Positions 56,701 to 64,000 of a DNA stretch of 64,000 bases are shown here, in pieces (within the stretch, counting starts at the first letter, position 1; each line of letters begins with the position of its first letter). This DNA is from an uncultured Prevotellaceae bacterium (lineage in GTDB: Bacteria > Bacteroidota > Bacteroidia > Bacteroidales > Bacteroidaceae). The notes under the pieces were generated by a model that had not been told where the DNA came from, ran no database searches, and saw nothing but the letters and a program-made list of their open reading frames with translations. A program made the position numbers and the translations under genes. Where the stretch lies: NCBI GenBank assembly GCA_902762325.1, contig CACWNV010000013.1:1-64000 (forward strand). Direction: 5' to 3'.

Positions 56701-56831
56701 GGTTCGCCGGTAGTATCCTTCACATGGCCATTGACAGTTATTTGCTGTGCAAAGCCGCTGACTGAGAGAATCATCCCGCATATTAAAGCGAGCATTCTCC
56801 TAGGCATGTTAATTTTTACCTGCTTCATCAT
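53781..56831 (-). CDS. susC: SusC TonB-dependent maltooligosaccharide importer
   Basis: 1016 residues, complete. A signal peptide (LALICGMILSVSGFAQ) precedes a carboxypeptidase-regulatory-like domain (NGHVKDTTGEPIIGATIRVSG), a TonB box and plug region with EVVVIGYGVAKKNDLTGSV and DASATAIYGSRGSNGVIIITTKKG, and a 22-strand barrel ending PFTLQMGLNINF. It is the active import channel for maltooligosaccharides in partnership with SusD. First gene of a seven-gene leftward operon; a palindromic operator lies 55 bp upstream of its -7 box. Confidence 0.95.
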   Translation of the reverse strand: MMKQVKINMPRRMLALICGMILSVSGFAQQITVNGHVKDTTGEPIIGATIRVSGVEGGTVSDIDGNFTIKAQSGSTLSVSYIGYETQEVSAASNVVITLLDDAAKSLNEVVVIGYGVAKKNDLTGSVTAIKPDEKNHGMITSAQDMMQGKIAGVNVISNGGTPGGDATIRIRGGSSLNASNDPLIVIDGLALDRQGIKGAPNALSMINPNDIESFTVLKDASATAIYGSRGSNGVIIITTKKGRKGMAPKVSYNGNMSYSVKKKTLDVLNANEYRNFINSYYGEESKAAALLGNANTDWQEEIFHSAVSSDHNVTVQGGLKNMPYRFSAGYTDQNGILKTSNYQRTTASMTLNPSFFKDHLKFNINGKFMYSHTRYANTDAISDAVRMDPTQPVFSNDPAFKNFHGYFTWTDEGKSLNDPNYPTLKNTNAAYNPVARLYEKNDRANSFDYMGNVEVDYQIHGFEDLRLHMNFSGDWSNGKQKTDFANWGQSNFYYGNSGFTKENKYSLTYSAYAQYYKDFAKTQHFDIMGGYEWSHNKYWGNSYYAGLYPMTTQQTDMYTGLSLAGKPYNENDNEWKQESYLVSFFGRMNYTAFDRYMITATVRRDGSSRFAKHWATFPSVALGWKINEEAFLKNAHWLDELKLRLGWGKTGQQDGIGNYTYFKSYAVNTKGIHGRYPITGVNDEGILYRPDAYNLQLKWETTETYNAGLDFSLFHNRVSGSVDYYFRKTTDLINYAYVAAGSNFRNQVSTNIGSLENKGIEASLTVRPIQTKDWQWEVTANFTYNKNEITALTGAAPIVKTGGISSGTGNTVQAHAVGHPANSFYVYQQVYDSNGIPLEGVYVDRNADGIINDDDLYFYKSPAAPYIAGLSSRLQYKNWDFGFGLRANFNNYVYWDKQAGYSNVSKRFDDSFNYLQNVIPSAVKNNWSTYDHAISDYFVHNASFLKCDNITLGYSFNNLFKGGRYDGLTGRIYVSATNVFTITKYDGIDPEVPGGIDNNIYPRPFTLQMGLNINF

Positions 56832-56930
56832 TTAGTAATTGTTTAATTTACGTTTTATTAGTTATTGTCTTATTCTGTCGGGCAATAGTTGTCTTTGTAT
56901 CTGGAAACCCACCACTGGGGACTTCTGCTG

Positions 56931-56938
56931 CAAAATTA
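56931..56938 (-). promoter_or_regulatory. -7 box of the susC operon
   Basis: TAATTTTG on the minus strand, 99 bp before the susC start. The -33 triplet at the usual spacing reads TAC, not TTG, as expected of a promoter needing an activator. Confidence 0.6.
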
Positions 56939-56993
56939 CTTTTCTTTACGGTTATCGTGTACGAATTTCTTACAAAAAGCGTTATTTAATGTG

Positions 56994-57007
56994 TGCAAAC
57001 GATTGCA
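56994..57007. promoter_or_regulatory. LacI-type operator between susC and lacI
   Basis: TGCAAACGATTGCA, a palindrome with TGCAA/TTGCA arms and a central CG, as in LacI/GalR-family sites. It is 55 bp from the susC -7 box on one side and 55 bp from the regulator's -7 box on the other. The same 14 bases, reversed, occur upstream of malQ at 60568-60581. Confidence 0.8.
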
Positions 57008-57062
57008 TGGCGGGATTGTTATATTCTGCTGAGTTGACGGACAATGTCTTGAAGCTTTTTCC

Positions 57063-57070
57063 TATTTTTG
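57063..57070 (+). promoter_or_regulatory. -7 box of the LacI-family regulator gene
   Basis: TATTTTTG, 28 bp before the ATG at 57099 and 55 bp past the shared operator. No -33 TTG at 20 bp. Confidence 0.5.
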
Positions 57071-57098
57071 CGGTAATGAAGTTATAGAAGGTGTTACG

Positions 57099-58127
57099 AT
57101 GAAGAATTTCCCGCTGCCTCTCACAATGAAGGATATCGCCAGCGAACTGGGTGTCTCGGTGGCTACGGTGTCACGTGCGCTGAAAGACAGTCCGCGCATC
57201 AGCGTGGAGCAGCGCGAGAGAATCAAGAGTTATGCGCGTGAACACAACTTCTTCCCTAACGTGATTGCGGAGAGCCTGCGCAACAGCAGGGTACGCCCGC
57301 AGAAACTGATAGGAGTCATCATCCCCCAGTTTGCCCACTACTATTTCTCCAGCATACTGAGCGGCATCGAGGAGGAGGCATCGGCTCACGGGTATAACAT
57401 CGTGGTGGCGCAGAGCGGCGAACGGTACGACCAGGAAGTGCGCATTTGTAAGTCGTTCTATGAAAATAAGGTGTGCGGCATCATCGTCTCACAGGCAAAG
57501 GACACCCGCCACTATGAGCACTTTCAGCGGCTGCTCGACAACGGAGTACCCTTGGTGTTCTACGACCGTATCTGCACGGGAGTGAATGCAAGCCGTGTGG
57601 TGGTCGATGACTATATGGGTGCCTTCAATGCCGTCACTCATCTCATCAACATCGGATGCAGGCGCATTGCCTACTATGGCTCGTCGATGACGCTGGAGAT
57701 TTCGAAGAACCGTTTCAACGGTTACCGTGACGCATTGCTGAAGCAGGGACTCCATCCGCAGGACAAGTGGGTCTTCATCTGTGACAACCGTGCCGATGCG
57801 GAGGTGGTGACGCCCGAGGTGCTCCAGCAGGAAGAGATACCCGATGCCTTTTTTGCCGTGAACGACGATACAGCCATCGGTATCCTCTATATAGCCAAGC
57901 GTATGGGGTACCGCATCCCCGAAGACATCTGCATCTGCGGCTTCACCAACGGCGAGCGTGCTATCGCTTGCGACCCGATGCTCACCACTGTCGAGCAGAG
58001 AGGCGTGACGGTGGGCGAAGAAGCGGTGAACATCCTCATCGGGCAGGTGGAAGGTACGATTCCCCGTAACCATGTGGAGAAACGTATCGTGAGGACGCGG
58101 CTCATCATCAGAGGGACAACAAGATAA
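57099..58127 (+). CDS. LacI/GalR-family regulator of alpha-glucan use
   Basis: 342 residues. The N-terminal helix-turn-helix and hinge (LTMKDIASELGVSVATVSRALKDSPRIS) bind DNA; the rest is a periplasmic-binding-protein-like effector domain (IGVIIPQFAHYYFSSILSGIEEEA, VDDYMGAFNAVTHLI, FAVNDDTAIGILYIAKRMGYRIPEDI). It is divergent from susC and followed 11 bp later by the maltose-type transporter gene. Palindromes of the right class lie in its promoter region and before malQ, so it probably senses a maltooligosaccharide. In B. thetaiotaomicron the Sus system is controlled by SusR, which is unrelated to LacI, so control differs here. Confidence 0.93.
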   Translation: MKNFPLPLTMKDIASELGVSVATVSRALKDSPRISVEQRERIKSYAREHNFFPNVIAESLRNSRVRPQKLIGVIIPQFAHYYFSSILSGIEEEASAHGYNIVVAQSGERYDQEVRICKSFYENKVCGIIVSQAKDTRHYEHFQRLLDNGVPLVFYDRICTGVNASRVVVDDYMGAFNAVTHLINIGCRRIAYYGSSMTLEISKNRFNGYRDALLKQGLHPQDKWVFICDNRADAEVVTPEVLQQEEIPDAFFAVNDDTAIGILYIAKRMGYRIPEDICICGFTNGERAIACDPMLTTVEQRGVTVGEEAVNILIGQVEGTIPRNHVEKRIVRTRLIIRGTTR

Positions 58128-58138
58128 AAACCAACAAT

Positions 58139-59440
58139 ATGAAACAAAAACCGAATTTATCCTTTTGGGCACTATGGAATCTAAGCTTTGGATTCTTCGG
58201 CGTGCAGATTGCCTACGCCTTGCAGAGTGCCAATATCTCACGTATCTTCCGTACGTTGGGAGCTGACCCCCATTCTCTGAGTTTCTTCTGGATACTCCCT
58301 CCGCTCATGGGTATCCTCGTGCAGCCTATTGTGGGGACATTGAGCGACAAGACATGGTGCCGTTTCGGGCGTCGCATCCCTTATCTCTTCATCGGAGCGG
58401 CCGTGGCTGTGGCGGTGATGTGCCTGCTACCCAATGCAGGATCGCTCGGACTGGCGGTCTCGTCGGTCATGATTTTCGGACTGGTGATGCTCATGCTCCT
58501 CGACACCTCTATTAATATGGCGATGCAGCCGTTCAAGATGCTTGTCGGCGACATGGTGAACGAGGAACAGAAGGCGAAGGCCTACAGCATCCAGTCGTTC
58601 CTCTGCAATGCGGGAAGCGTGGTAGGATTCCTCTTCCCCTTTGTCTTCACATGGATTGGATTGCAGAACACAGCTCCCGAAGGCATCGTTCCGCCGTCGG
58701 TGGTATGGTCGTTCTATATCGGTGCAGCCATCCTTATTCTCTGTGTGATCTACACGACGATAAAGGTCAAGGAATGGAATCCCCAGGAGTATGTAGCCTA
58801 TAATCCTGTCTCTGAGGAGAACGAGGAGCGTGCAGGCTGGATGACATTACTCAAGAACGCCCCATCCACTTTCTGGAAGGTCGGACTGGTTCAGTTCTTC
58901 TGCTGGGCATCCATGCTTTATATGTGGACTTACGTGACCGATGCGGTCTCTGAGACGGTATGGAAGACGACGGATTCCACGACGGAAGCCTATCAGATTG
59001 CCGGTAACTGGACGGGTGTGCTCTATGCCATCCAGGCAATGGGAAGTGTCGTATGGGCAACCATGCTGCCGCGCTTCAAGAATACGAAACTGGCATACGC
59101 AATCAGTCTGCTGATTGGAGGTGTGGGCTTTGCACTCATCCCGTTCTGTCCTGACAAGTACTTGCAGATCATTCCGTTCCTGATGATTGGCTGTGCATGG
59201 GCTGCAATGCTTGCCATGCCGTTTACCTTTGTCACCAATGCCCTGCAAGGCTACGGACACATGGGTACTTATCTCGGACTTTTCAACGGTACAATCTGCC
59301 TTCCTCAGATTGTCGCTGCCATTTGTGGAGGTACCGTCTTCACGCTCGTCGGAGGACATCAGTCCACAATGATGATTGTGTCGGGAGTCCTGATGATTTT
59401 AGGAGCCTGCTGCGTAACGGTGATTAAGAATAAGAAATAA
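58139..59440 (+). CDS. Maltose-type MFS sugar transporter
   Basis: 433 residues with 12 predicted membrane segments. The start FWALWNLSFGFFGVQIAYALQSANISRIF and GTLSDKTWCRFGRRIPYLFIG near residue 65 match the SLC45/GPH-like sucrose-maltose carriers. It should carry maltose or short maltooligosaccharides from periplasm to cytoplasm for MalQ. It follows the LacI gene after 11 bp and shares its promoter. Confidence 0.9.
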   Translation: MKQKPNLSFWALWNLSFGFFGVQIAYALQSANISRIFRTLGADPHSLSFFWILPPLMGILVQPIVGTLSDKTWCRFGRRIPYLFIGAAVAVAVMCLLPNAGSLGLAVSSVMIFGLVMLMLLDTSINMAMQPFKMLVGDMVNEEQKAKAYSIQSFLCNAGSVVGFLFPFVFTWIGLQNTAPEGIVPPSVVWSFYIGAAILILCVIYTTIKVKEWNPQEYVAYNPVSEENEERAGWMTLLKNAPSTFWKVGLVQFFCWASMLYMWTYVTDAVSETVWKTTDSTTEAYQIAGNWTGVLYAIQAMGSVVWATMLPRFKNTKLAYAISLLIGGVGFALIPFCPDKYLQIIPFLMIGCAWAAMLAMPFTFVTNALQGYGHMGTYLGLFNGTICLPQIVAAICGGTVFTLVGGHQSTMMIVSGVLMILGACCVTVIKNKK

Positions 59441-59476
59441 TTCCAGTTTCTTGAGTGATAATTACAGGAAATATTG

Positions 59477-59484
59477 TAATTTTG
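59477..59484 (+). promoter_or_regulatory. -7 box for the PAP2 gene
   Basis: TAATTTTG ends 5 bp before the ATG at 59490, so transcription would begin at or near the start codon (possibly leaderless). A TTG at 59451 is 23 bp upstream, longer than usual. Confidence 0.45.
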
Positions 59485-59489
59485 CGGCC

Positions 59490-60053
59490 ATGAAATACTT
59501 CATGACCGCTTTTTTTTGTCTGCTATGCCTTCATCTCTCAGCACAGGATAAGGCTTATCATGGTGACGGCATTGACAACGGACTCCGCTGGGTGCCTGTA
59601 GCTTCTGTTGTTGTCCTGAAAGCCTGTGGTGTAGAGAGTGCCAGTTCGTGGAAGCGGCTGGGAGTGAATGCTCTTTCGTCGATAGCGTTATCCTCGGCGG
59701 TTTCATGGGGACTGAAAAAAGCAGTCAATGAACGGCGTCCCGACGGCACCGATAACAAGGCTTTCCCTTCCGGACATGCGACGATAGCGTTTGCCGGAGC
59801 GCATATCCTGCACAAGGAGTACGGTCGTTTGTCACCTTGGATCAGTGTGGCTGGATATGGTGTGGCTACGGCTACGGCTATAGACAGAGTCTGTCGTAAT
59901 CGTCATCATTGGTGGGATGTATGCGCTGGAGCAGCCATCGGCATCCTGGGTACTGAGGCAGGTTATCGTATCGGTGACCTGATAACGGGTGAGCGGAGCC
60001 GTTATAGCGTGGCAGTTGGTCCTGATGCCTTGTCATTGGTCGTCAGATTCTGA
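59490..60053 (+). CDS. PAP2-family lipid phosphatase
   Basis: 187 residues from the ATG at 59490; an upstream in-frame start at 59451 overlaps the promoter box. A signal peptide (MKYFMTAFFCLLCLHLSAQ) is followed by the three phosphatase motifs: KKAVNERRPDG (KX6RP), FPSGHAT and RVCRNRHHWWD. Such enzymes dephosphorylate phosphatidic acid, phosphatidylglycerol phosphate, undecaprenyl diphosphate or lipid A. The protein has fewer membrane segments than typical inner-membrane members, so it may be periplasmic. It is probably unrelated to the sugar genes on both sides. Confidence 0.9.
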   Translation: MKYFMTAFFCLLCLHLSAQDKAYHGDGIDNGLRWVPVASVVVLKACGVESASSWKRLGVNALSSIALSSAVSWGLKKAVNERRPDGTDNKAFPSGHATIAFAGAHILHKEYGRLSPWISVAGYGVATATAIDRVCRNRHHWWDVCAGAAIGILGTEAGYRIGDLITGERSRYSVAVGPDALSLVVRF

Positions 60054-60106
60054 CTTCTCTTTATAATATATAAATAGGTGTCCGATAAGTTCTGTTCTCC
60101 AAATTA

Positions 60107-60507
60107 ACGTCAATAATCTTGACAAAAACTTGTCGAGGAAAAGTGATGAAAGAGAAGTTAAATTATGTAAACTCTGATTCTTCATTCTTTATTCTTCATT
60201 CTTCATTTTGTGAAAGCTTAGCTTTCTCACCCTCATACCTTATCTTTGACCGCGCCAAAGGTCATGTTTCATCGCCTCAAACATAACCTTTCACACGACG
60301 AAACATAACCTTTGGCGCAGCGAAACGATACCTTTGGCAAATTTATATTTTGTAAACCGCCCGTTTACAGGTTAATATTCGCGTAACCAATTGTCAGTCA
60401 ATGCTTTGCGAAAAACCTCAAAAATCGCGTTATTTTCAACCAAAATACTTTTCGTTCGCGCAGATGGCCTTAATTTGGGGCTAAAATTCGAATAAACCTT
60501 GACAAAA
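60107..60507 (+). repeat. 22-bp-unit repeat element, copy C
   Basis: Starts GTCAATAATCTTGACAAAAA, 54 bp after the PAP2 stop, and ends ACCTTGACAAAA. The core 60210-60341 is six consecutive 22-bp units, preceded by a TTCTTCATTC tract (60178-60207). After the core come GTAAACCGCCCGTTTAC (an inverted pair), TTGTCAGTCAATG and a block shared with copy B, CAGATGGCCTTAATTTGGGG. It is in the reverse window orientation to copies A and B, yet the same orientation to its upstream gene. Confidence 0.88.
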
Positions 60508-60567
60508 GTGTGGCGGTGCACAACTGTGTTGTAGATAAAACAAACCATATCTTATCCAATCCTGTAA

Positions 60568-60581
60568 TGCAATCGTTTGCA
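60568..60581. promoter_or_regulatory. LacI-type operator upstream of malQ
   Basis: TGCAATCGTTTGCA, the exact reverse complement of the operator at 56994-57007. It ends 54 bp before the malQ -7 box, which puts it near -65, where activators bind. Confidence 0.8.
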
Positions 60582-60635
60582 TATTAATTTGTTTCTTTTG
60601 TTATCCCCCTTCTGAAAAGATTCCATGTTTTTTGG

Positions 60636-60643
60636 TAATTTTG
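60636..60643 (+). promoter_or_regulatory. -7 box of malQ
   Basis: TAATTTTG, identical to the susC box, 27 bp before the malQ start. The -33 region has CTG rather than TTG at 21 bp, again a weak match. Confidence 0.6.
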
Positions 60644-60669
60644 ACGCAAAATCATTAACCAAATAGTCT

Positions 60670-63390
60670 ATGAACATCTATTTTAATATCGATTACAGAA
60701 CAGTCTTTGGTGAAGAGCTGTTTCTGAATCAGATTATTACCGACAAAGACGGGAATACTGAAATAACACCCCATCGGATGGGTACTTCTGATGGAGAACA
60801 CTGGACTTGTAGATTAACGCGAACGGCAGATAACATCACCTATTATTATAGTGTAAAGATGGATGGTCGCGAGACTCGTCATGAGTGGCTGACCGTGCCG
60901 CACGTGCAGGCTTTCAATCATGACATCGTCAATCTGTACATGTTCTATGACCATTGGATTGACATGCCTTTCGACAGCTATTTGTATAGTTCCGCATTTA
61001 CGGAGTGCCTGAACAGAAAAGCGGACGTGAAGTTGAAAGGGACGATGAGAAGCGAACGCATTCTCCGGCTTATTGTCCGTGCACCGCAGTTGCGTGCAAA
61101 CCAGCAGTTGGCTGTTGTCGGTGCTTCCCCCGAACTCGGAGCCTGGAATTTAGCCAAGGCTATTCCGATGACAGAACGGACGATCAATGAATGGTTTGTG
61201 GATATCGATGCCAGGCCTTTCATGGGAAAGAACATGGAGTTCAAGTTCGTTGCCGTGAGTGATGACGGACAGAGAGATTGGGAGACAGGGCTCAACCGGT
61301 CGGTGTTTGTCCCGGAGATGAAGGCAGGTGAACTGATCAGTTATCAGCTCGACCAGTCGTTTTATGCTTATCATAATCAGAAGATTGCCGGAACGCTTGT
61401 TCCTGTATTCTCCCTGCGTTCGAAAGACAGCTTTGGAGTGGGCGACTTCGGTGATTTGAAGAAGATGATTGACTGGGCGGCAAAGACAGGTCAGCGTTTG
61501 TTGCAGGTGCTTCCCATCAATGACACCACCATCACCCACACCTGGACCGACTCCTATCCATACAGTTGTATCTCCGTTTTTGCACTCCATCCGCAATATG
61601 TTGATCTGACAGCACTTCCTCAAATAAAAGATAGTGGTCTGAAAGCTCAGTATGAAGCATTGCGTAAGGAACTGAATGCCTTGCCTCAGATTGACTATGA
61701 GCGTGTGAACGATGCAAAGACGGCTTATCTTCGCATTCTCTTTGAGCAGGAGGGAAAGGCAATGATGGCAACGAAGCGATACAAGGATTTCTTCAAGGCA
61801 TGTGAGTCGTGGCTTGTACCTTATGCACAGTATTGTCATCTGCGTGATACCTATGGAAGTGCCGACTTCTCGAAATGGCCTGACCATTCAGTCTGGGATG
61901 AAAGTGAGCGTGCATCACTTGTCAACTATCGCACAAAGGCTTATAAGGATGTGGTGTTCTATTATTTCGTCCAGTTTGTCCTTGATTCACAAATGCAGTC
62001 AGTCCATGAGTATGCCCGCAAGAACCGTGTCATTCTGAAGGGAGATATCCCCATTGGCGTGAACCGCTATGGCTGTGATGTATGGATGGAGCCGGAATAC
62101 TTCAATCTGAACGGACAGGCAGGAGCGCCGCCAGATGATTTCTCCGTGAATGGACAGAACTGGGGATTCCCCACCTATAACTGGGAAAGAATGCTTCAGG
62201 ACAACTGTAAGTGGTGGGTACGCCGTTTCCAGAACATGTCGAAGTATTTCGATGCCTACCGCATAGACCATGTGCTCGGCTTCTTCCGTATATGGGAGAT
62301 TCCCATTGATAGTGTTCACGGGCTCCTCGGTCAGTTCTCTCCCTCTCTCGGCATGACGCGGGAGGAAATCGAGGCGTATGGATTACGTTTCCAGGAACAG
62401 CTTTTCACCCGGCCTTTCATCGCCAACTGGACGCTCGACCGCATTTTCAAAGAGCGGGCTGAAGAGGTCAAAGACAAATACCTGCACTGGACTTCCGACG
62501 GGCTTTATCAGCTGATGCCTGAGTATGACACTCAGCGGAAGATAGAGGCTTGGTATGAAAAGGAAGAGAAAAAGCTGAAAGAGGAGAACGGTGCTGACGA
62601 GGAAGCACTCATCCAGCTTGCTTCTTTGCGTGACGGACTTTATGCACTGGTGAGCAATGTACTTTTCTTGCATGACCGGCATGATGCTAATAAGTTCCAT
62701 CCGCGAATCTCTGCCCAGCTGGACTTTATGTATGAGTCACTTTGTGATAACGATAAATATGCCTTCAACCGCCTCTATGATGATTATTTCTATCGTCGGA
62801 ACAATCATTTCTGGTATCGGGAGGCCATGAAGAAACTGCCTCGTCTTGTACAGGCTACCCGTATGCTCGTCTGCGCTGAAGACCTGGGCATGGTGCCCGA
62901 TTGTGTTCAATGGGTGATGAATGAGTTGCGCATCCTTTCCCTTGAACTTCAGTCGATGCCGAAAGACGCCGGTGTTCGCTTCGGCAACCTGTCGCATAAT
63001 CCTTATCGTTCTGTCTGTACCATCTCCAGCCATGATACCCCGACGCTGAGGATGTGGTGGGACGAGGATGAAGAGCGTGCTCAGGACTATTATAACACCG
63101 TGCTTTTCCACGAAGGCGATGCTCCTCATCCCATGCCTGCAAGTCTGGCAGAGGAAATCGTCTCCAGCCATCTTGCCTGTCCTTCAATGGTTTGTGTCAT
63201 TGCCCTTCAGGACTGGCTGGCAATTGATGAGCATATCCGGTTGGAAGATGCCAATGCCGAGCGTGTAAACATTCCCGCCAATCCCAAGCACTATTGGCGC
63301 TACCGTATGCACCTGAACATAGAAGACCTGATTGCTGCCGATGACTTCAATGCTAAGATTTGTAAGCTTGTCAGTCTTCATGAGAGATAA
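60670..63390 (+). CDS. malQ: 4-alpha-glucanotransferase (GH77) with two CBM20 modules
   Basis: 906 residues, much longer than E. coli MalQ. Two CBM20-like starch-binding domains occupy about 1-115 and 125-240 (second: ILRLIVRAPQLRANQQLAVVGASPELGAW). Then comes the GH77 core with a long insertion, the plant DPE2 layout. Catalytic residues are Asp533 in AYRIDHVLGF, Glu737 in CAEDLGMVP and Asp789 in SSHDTPTLRMWW. It disproportionates maltose and maltodextrins, probably in the cytoplasm, as no signal peptide is seen. An operator identical to that of susC lies upstream, and a GH97 alpha-glucosidase gene follows 28 bp after the stop. Confidence 0.96.
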   Translation: MNIYFNIDYRTVFGEELFLNQIITDKDGNTEITPHRMGTSDGEHWTCRLTRTADNITYYYSVKMDGRETRHEWLTVPHVQAFNHDIVNLYMFYDHWIDMPFDSYLYSSAFTECLNRKADVKLKGTMRSERILRLIVRAPQLRANQQLAVVGASPELGAWNLAKAIPMTERTINEWFVDIDARPFMGKNMEFKFVAVSDDGQRDWETGLNRSVFVPEMKAGELISYQLDQSFYAYHNQKIAGTLVPVFSLRSKDSFGVGDFGDLKKMIDWAAKTGQRLLQVLPINDTTITHTWTDSYPYSCISVFALHPQYVDLTALPQIKDSGLKAQYEALRKELNALPQIDYERVNDAKTAYLRILFEQEGKAMMATKRYKDFFKACESWLVPYAQYCHLRDTYGSADFSKWPDHSVWDESERASLVNYRTKAYKDVVFYYFVQFVLDSQMQSVHEYARKNRVILKGDIPIGVNRYGCDVWMEPEYFNLNGQAGAPPDDFSVNGQNWGFPTYNWERMLQDNCKWWVRRFQNMSKYFDAYRIDHVLGFFRIWEIPIDSVHGLLGQFSPSLGMTREEIEAYGLRFQEQLFTRPFIANWTLDRIFKERAEEVKDKYLHWTSDGLYQLMPEYDTQRKIEAWYEKEEKKLKEENGADEEALIQLASLRDGLYALVSNVLFLHDRHDANKFHPRISAQLDFMYESLCDNDKYAFNRLYDDYFYRRNNHFWYREAMKKLPRLVQATRMLVCAEDLGMVPDCVQWVMNELRILSLELQSMPKDAGVRFGNLSHNPYRSVCTISSHDTPTLRMWWDEDEERAQDYYNTVLFHEGDAPHPMPASLAEEIVSSHLACPSMVCVIALQDWLAIDEHIRLEDANAERVNIPANPKHYWRYRMHLNIEDLIAADDFNAKICKLVSLHER

Positions 63391-63418
63391 AAACCAACAG
63401 AAAAAGATAGATTAAAGT

Positions 63419-64000
63419 ATGAAAAAGACGTTTTTTGCCGTAATGGCATTGCTCATGCCACTTATGGCTATGGCACAAAGCGTGACCTCACCAAACGGCT
63501 GCATGGAACTGAAGTTCTCATTGTCTGCCAATGGTGTACCAACCTATGAATTGAACTATAAAGGGCGTGCGGTTGTGAAACCGTCACACCTTGGACTGGA
63601 ACTTGCTCGTGACAAGCACGCTTCGAAGGGAATGGAAGAGACCAACCTGTTGGACGGTTTCAAGATTGTTAATACGAAAGTGTCTGAGTTTGATGAGACA
63701 TGGGAACCTGTATGGGGCGAGACGGCTACCATCCGTAACCATTACAATGAGTTGGCTGCTACCTTGTCGCAACCTGCCACCAAGCGTGAGATCATCATCC
63801 GTTTCCGCGTCTATGATGACGGCATCGGCTTCCGTTATGAGTTTCCCCAGCAGAGAGAGCTGAACTATTTCCTCATCAAGGAAGAACATTCGGAGTTTGC
63901 CATGACAGGCGACCACATTGCATGGTGGCTCCCGGGTGACTATGACACGCAGGAGCAGGAGACACAGGAGACACGTCTTTCCGGGATTCGTGAACGGATG
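63419..64000 (+). CDS. susB: GH97 alpha-glucosidase, N-terminal part
   Basis: 194 residues before the window ends without a stop. A signal peptide (MKKTFFAVMALLMPLMAMAQ) starts the protein. The beta-sandwich of GH97 follows, with SPNGCMELKFSLSANGVPTYELNYKGRAVV, LGLEL and RFRVYDDGIGFRYEFPQQ. SusB of B. thetaiotaomicron is the model: a calcium-dependent periplasmic enzyme that frees glucose from maltooligosaccharides. The catalytic part lies beyond the edge. It is 28 bp after malQ, so it shares that gene's operator and promoter. Confidence 0.93.
   Translation, partial: MKKTFFAVMALLMPLMAMAQSVTSPNGCMELKFSLSANGVPTYELNYKGRAVVKPSHLGLELARDKHASKGMEETNLLDGFKIVNTKVSEFDETWEPVWGETATIRNHYNELAATLSQPATKREIIIRFRVYDDGIGFRYEFPQQRELNYFLIKEEHSEFAMTGDHIAWWLPGDYDTQEQETQETRLSGIRERM

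Noticed and set aside
60568..60581. Operator as a chance palindrome
   Set aside because: The exact 14-mer recurs in reverse in the susC/lacI region, and the spacing to three -7 boxes is 54-55 bp, which is unlikely by chance.

Overview
The window reads as chromosomal DNA from a Bacteroidota bacterium, most likely a Prevotella/Segatella-type member of the Bacteroidales (inference). Reasons: two SusC/SusD pairs, type IX secretion genes (porU, porV), secreted proteins with type IX-style C-terminal tails, BACON/M60 and GH97 proteins, and many promoters of the Bacteroidota form TTG-N20-TAnnTTTG. No rRNA, tRNA, CRISPR array, transposase or phage gene was recognised.

Layout. 1-850: dispersed non-coding repeats. 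850-5007 (minus): surface polysaccharide operon (flippase, fucosyltransferase-like enzyme, two glycosyltransferases). 5165-8296 (plus): rplM-rpsI and rpsB-tsf with leaders and a terminator. 8363-18333 (plus): FAH-family enzyme, porU, porV, ispF, a secreted leucine-rich protein and an M60 metallopeptidase. 18484-23670 (plus): a second SusC/SusD pair whose susC carries an internal out-of-frame deletion. 23753-25703: orphan HNH-type protein and a second block of the dispersed repeats. 25704-27610 (minus): GH27 alpha-galactosidase and a candidate small RNA. 27702-29817 (plus): two glycosyltransferases. 29840-34635 (minus): M23/LysM peptidase, then DJ-1/PfpI-ispD-recG. 34736-36212: SGNH/DUF4886 gene broken at a run of eight G. 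36260-36625: a diverged repeat copy. 36856-44816 (plus): nadK, an ABC exporter, a thioredoxin-TonB fusion and a MacAB-like efflux set. 44851-56831 (minus): starch-type utilisation operon susC-susD-susE-susF-ompA-amylase-GH53. 57099-64000 (plus): LacI regulator, maltose-type MFS transporter, PAP2 phosphatase, 4-alpha-glucanotransferase (GH77) and the start of a GH97 alpha-glucosidase.

The right third works as one alpha-glucan system. Surface binding proteins and a secreted GH13 amylase capture and cut starch, SusC/D import the fragments, periplasmic GH97 trims them, the MFS carrier brings maltose inside, and MalQ processes maltodextrins. The same 14-bp operator-like palindrome lies between susC and lacI and again upstream of malQ. 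At all three promoters it is 54-55 bp from the -7 box, which suggests the LacI-family protein works as an activator from about -65.

The most unusual structure is a family of about 400-bp non-coding elements in four copies (435-842, 25138-25545, 36260-36625, 60107-60507). Each has a core of six consecutive 22-bp dyad units, and each lies 3' of a gene in the same orientation to it. Two copies sit beside a 300-bp element with terminal inverted repeats. Other points worth attention are the candidate small RNA at 27381-27574 and the two broken genes.
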